Of a DNA stretch of 17,643 nucleotides, positions 15,604-17,643 are shown piece by piece. Where the stretch lies: contig JANTGN010000032.1 of assembly GCA_024762895.1 (NCBI GenBank), forward strand, positions 1 through 17,643, given 5' to 3'. Source of the DNA: Thiotrichales bacterium. Its GTDB lineage: Bacteria > Pseudomonadota > Gammaproteobacteria > J044. Under the pieces are notes generated by a model. It saw only the letters and a program-made list of their open reading frames with translations. It ran no database searches and was not told where the DNA came from. A program made the position numbers and the translations under genes. How positions within the stretch are numbered: the first letter of the stretch is position 1; every line of letters starts with the position of its first letter.

Positions 15604-17643
15604 ATGTCCCTGCACAATCTTATCGACCAGTCCCCATCCTGGTATACCCATGACCCCGATGAGTGTTGCCATCTCCTGGAAGTAGAGCCGGAACAGGGGC
15701 TGAGTTCGGCAGAGGTCGAAACCAGAAAATCACTATTTGATCCCAACCGCATCCCTGACCGTAAGAGAAGACCTTTGTGGCTGCGTTTTCTGGATCAGTT
15801 TACGGATTTCATGATCCTTGTCCTGATCGCTGCCGCGATAATTTCCGGGGTGATCGGGGAACTGATCGACGCCATCGCCATTATTGTCATCGTCGTCCTG
15901 AACGCGGCCTTCGGTTTTATCCAGGAATACCGCGCCGAGAAGGCGCTGGAAGCCCTGAAGAAGATGATTCGCGTTACGGTCAAGGTACGGCGCAATGGTC
16001 AGATCCAGATCCTGGACGCCGAGGAGCTGGTACCCGGCGATGTCGTATTACTGGAGGCAGGCGATATTGTGCCCGCCGATTTTCGTCTGATTCTATCAGC
16101 CGGGTTGCGCGCCGATGAGTCGTCCCTGACGGGTGAATCGGTACCGATTGATAAGACGATCGAGGCATTGGCCGATGAAGATGTCGCCCTGGGCGATCGA
16201 GTCAACCAGGTCTTCAAGGGGACCCTGCTGACCTCCGGGCGTGGAGAGGGCGTGGTCGTTGCCACCGGCCTGTCAACCGAGCTGGGCAAGATAGCGCAGT
16301 TGCTGAGTGAGGCAGAGCTGGTCAGAACTCCCCTGCAAAAAAGGCTGGAGGTCTTTGGTCGCGGACTGGCCTTACTGGTCATCGGAATTAGTGTCCTGAT
16401 CTTCCTGGCAGGCCTGTTACGGGGCGAGTCGGTCATGTTGATGTTCCTGACCGCCATCAGTCTCGCCGTGGCAGCCATCCCCGAGGCACTGCCGGCGGTC
16501 ATCACCATTGCCCTGGCCCTGGGGGCAAGAAGAATGGTGCGTATCAAGGCCCTGGTAAAACGTCTTCCGGCCGTTGAAACCCTGGGCTCTGTAACCTATA
16601 TCTGCTCGGACAAGACCGGGACCCTGACCCAGAACAGCATGCAGGCCGAGTGCTTTTATGCCGATGGAAGGAGAATGGAACAGCTATCCATCGAACAGGA
16701 GCCCTGGCGTAGCCTGGCGCTCAATATGATGCTGAATAATGATGCGGAAGAGGACGCATCCACGGGGCAACTTCGAGGGGATCCTACCGAGACTGCATTG
16801 TTGCAGGCGGCCATGGAGGCTGGTCTGGAGAAGGAGCGCTCAAACCAGGAGTTGCCGAGGATTTCAGAATTACCCTTTGACTCTACGCGTAAGCGAATGA
16901 GCACCTTTCACTCCCAGGCCGATGGCGTGCTGGCTCTGACCAAGGGGGCGCCCGAGGCGATCGTGGAGCGATGTACTCAGCAGATGGGGAGTGACGGCAC
17001 CCAGCCGGTCCAGGCCTCAAACATACTGGCTGAGGCCGAGGAACTGGCTGCCGAGGGCTATCGTGTACTGGCCTTTGCCAGCAAGCAATGGGATTCCCTG
17101 CCCGATGCGCTGGATGCAGAAACGGCAGAGGCCGAGCTGACCTTTGTTGGCCTGGTAGCCATGATGGATCCGCCTAGACCGGAGGCCCTGGAGGCGGTCC
17201 AAGATTGCCAGACGGCGGGTATTACCCCGGTCATGATCACAGGGGATCATCCGGCCACAGCCCTGGCCATGGCCAAAAGACTGGGTATTCTCAATGGCGG
17301 GGGCGTGATGAGTGGCCCAGAGTTTGAGGGCATGGATGAGCATGAGCGTATCGATACGGTGGAGAAGATACGTGTCTACGCGCGCATGTCACCACAGCAT
17401 AAGATCGATATTGTGAATGCGTTGCAGGCCCAGGGTGAATTTGTGGCCATGACCGGCGATGGGGTCAATGATGCCCCCGCGCTAAAGAGCGCAGACATTG
17501 GTGTGGCGATGGGGGAAAAGGGGACCGATGTGGCGCGCAAGGCGGCCGACCTGGTTCTACTGGATGATAACTTCGCCACGATCGTTGCCGCGGTGCGAGA
17601 AGGGCGTCGCATCTACGATAATATTCGCAAATTTATCAGGTAC
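15604..17643 (+). CDS. P2-type cation-transporting ATPase (Ca2+-ATPase-like), C-terminus cut by window edge
   Basis: P-type ATPases pump cations across the membrane through a phospho-aspartate intermediate. The frame is open for 680 codons to the window end. In order: cation-ATPase N-terminal domain (~12-60), membrane helices M1-M2 at about 68-106, actuator domain with TGES at 176-179, M3-M4 at about 252-305 with AAIPEALPAV, phosphorylation motif CSDKTGTLTQN (D336), nucleotide-binding KGAP at 447-450, MITGDHP at 544-550 and the hinge MTGDGVNDAP at 616-625. The last visible residues (EGRRIYDNIRKFIRY) lead into M5; M5-M10 are outside. No N-terminal heavy-metal CxxC domain or CPC motif is present, which points to a P2 (Ca2+/Na+/Mg2+-like) pump over copper or zinc export. 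The ion cannot be settled without M5-M6. An in-frame ATG at 15589 is an alternative start; neither has a strong ribosome site. Confidence 0.93.
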   Translation, partial: MSLHNLIDQSPSWYTHDPDECCHLLEVEPEQGLSSAEVETRKSLFDPNRIPDRKRRPLWLRFLDQFTDFMILVLIAAAIISGVIGELIDAIAIIVIVVLNAAFGFIQEYRAEKALEALKKMIRVTVKVRRNGQIQILDAEELVPGDVVLLEAGDIVPADFRLILSAGLRADESSLTGESVPIDKTIEALADEDVALGDRVNQVFKGTLLTSGRGEGVVVATGLSTELGKIAQLLSEAELVRTPLQKRLEVFGRGLALLVIGISVLIFLAGLLRGESVMLMFLTAISLAVAAIPEALPAVITIALALGARRMVRIKALVKRLPAVETLGSVTYICSDKTGTLTQNSMQAECFYADGRRMEQLSIEQEPWRSLALNMMLNNDAEEDASTGQLRGDPTETALLQAAMEAGLEKERSNQELPRISELPFDSTRKRMSTFHSQADGVLALTKGAPEAIVERCTQQMGSDGTQPVQASNILAEAEELAAEGYRVLAFASKQWDSLPDALDAETAEAELTFVGLVAMMDPPRPEALEAVQDCQTAGITPVMITGDHPATALAMAKRLGILNGGGVMSGPEFEGMDEHERIDTVEKIRVYARMSPQHKIDIVNALQAQGEFVAMTGDGVNDAPALKSADIGVAMGEKGTDVARKAADLVLLDDNFATIVAAVREGRRIYDNIRKFIRY

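Overview
The window looks like a chromosomal segment of a gammaproteobacterium with mid-range GC and compact operons. The evidence is a YbhG/F/S/R-type efflux operon, a DUF3391-HD-GYP gene, a GGDEF-EAL gene and a soluble NAD-linked [NiFe]-hydrogenase operon. A facultatively anaerobic or chemolithotrophic (for example sulfur-oxidising) lineage is plausible, but this is inference from gene content. I see no mobile element, CRISPR array, tRNA or rRNA. Nearly all the DNA is explained by recognisable families.

Layout. (1) 1-1016, minus: N-terminal 338 codons of an alpha-glucan (glycogen) phosphorylase, cut by the window edge. (2) 1080-6160, minus: four tightly packed genes for a membrane-fusion protein, a double-ATPase ABC protein and two ABC-2 permeases, matching E. 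coli ybhG-ybhF-ybhS-ybhR in order and sizes. (3) 6161-6684: about 520 bp without an intact gene, holding a candidate promoter for the pump operon and a possible frameshifted coding remnant. (4) 6685-7518, minus: a two-repeat CbiX/SirB-type chelatase whose first repeat has lost its metal-binding histidines. (5) 7729-10273, plus: a c-di-GMP gene pair, a DUF3391-HD-GYP protein with a broken HD motif followed by a protein with a broken GGDEF and an intact EAL domain. (6) 10299-15339, minus: hoxF-hoxU-hoxY-hoxH-hoxW, a group 3d bidirectional NAD(H)-coupled [NiFe]-hydrogenase with its maturation protease; every junction overlaps or is within 2 nt. (7) 15604-17643, plus: a P2-type cation-transporting ATPase, cut by the right edge.

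How the genes work together. HoxFU is the NADH/FMN diaphorase half and HoxYH the hydrogenase half; HoxW trims the HoxH C-terminus after nickel insertion. No hyp genes, hoxI or hox regulator are present, so metallocentre assembly must be encoded elsewhere. YbhG-like, YbhF-like and YbhS/R-like proteins should form one tripartite exporter. In the c-di-GMP pair only the EAL domain keeps a full catalytic set, so the locus looks like a c-di-GMP-degrading module with two degenerate, possibly sensory, domains.

I did not find a convincing undescribed system. The most interesting signals are proteins built from one degenerate and one intact half: the ABC protein (where both defects fall in the same composite ATP site), the CbiX-like chelatase, the HD-GYP/GGDEF-EAL pair, and the cysteine-poor NuoE-like domain of HoxF.
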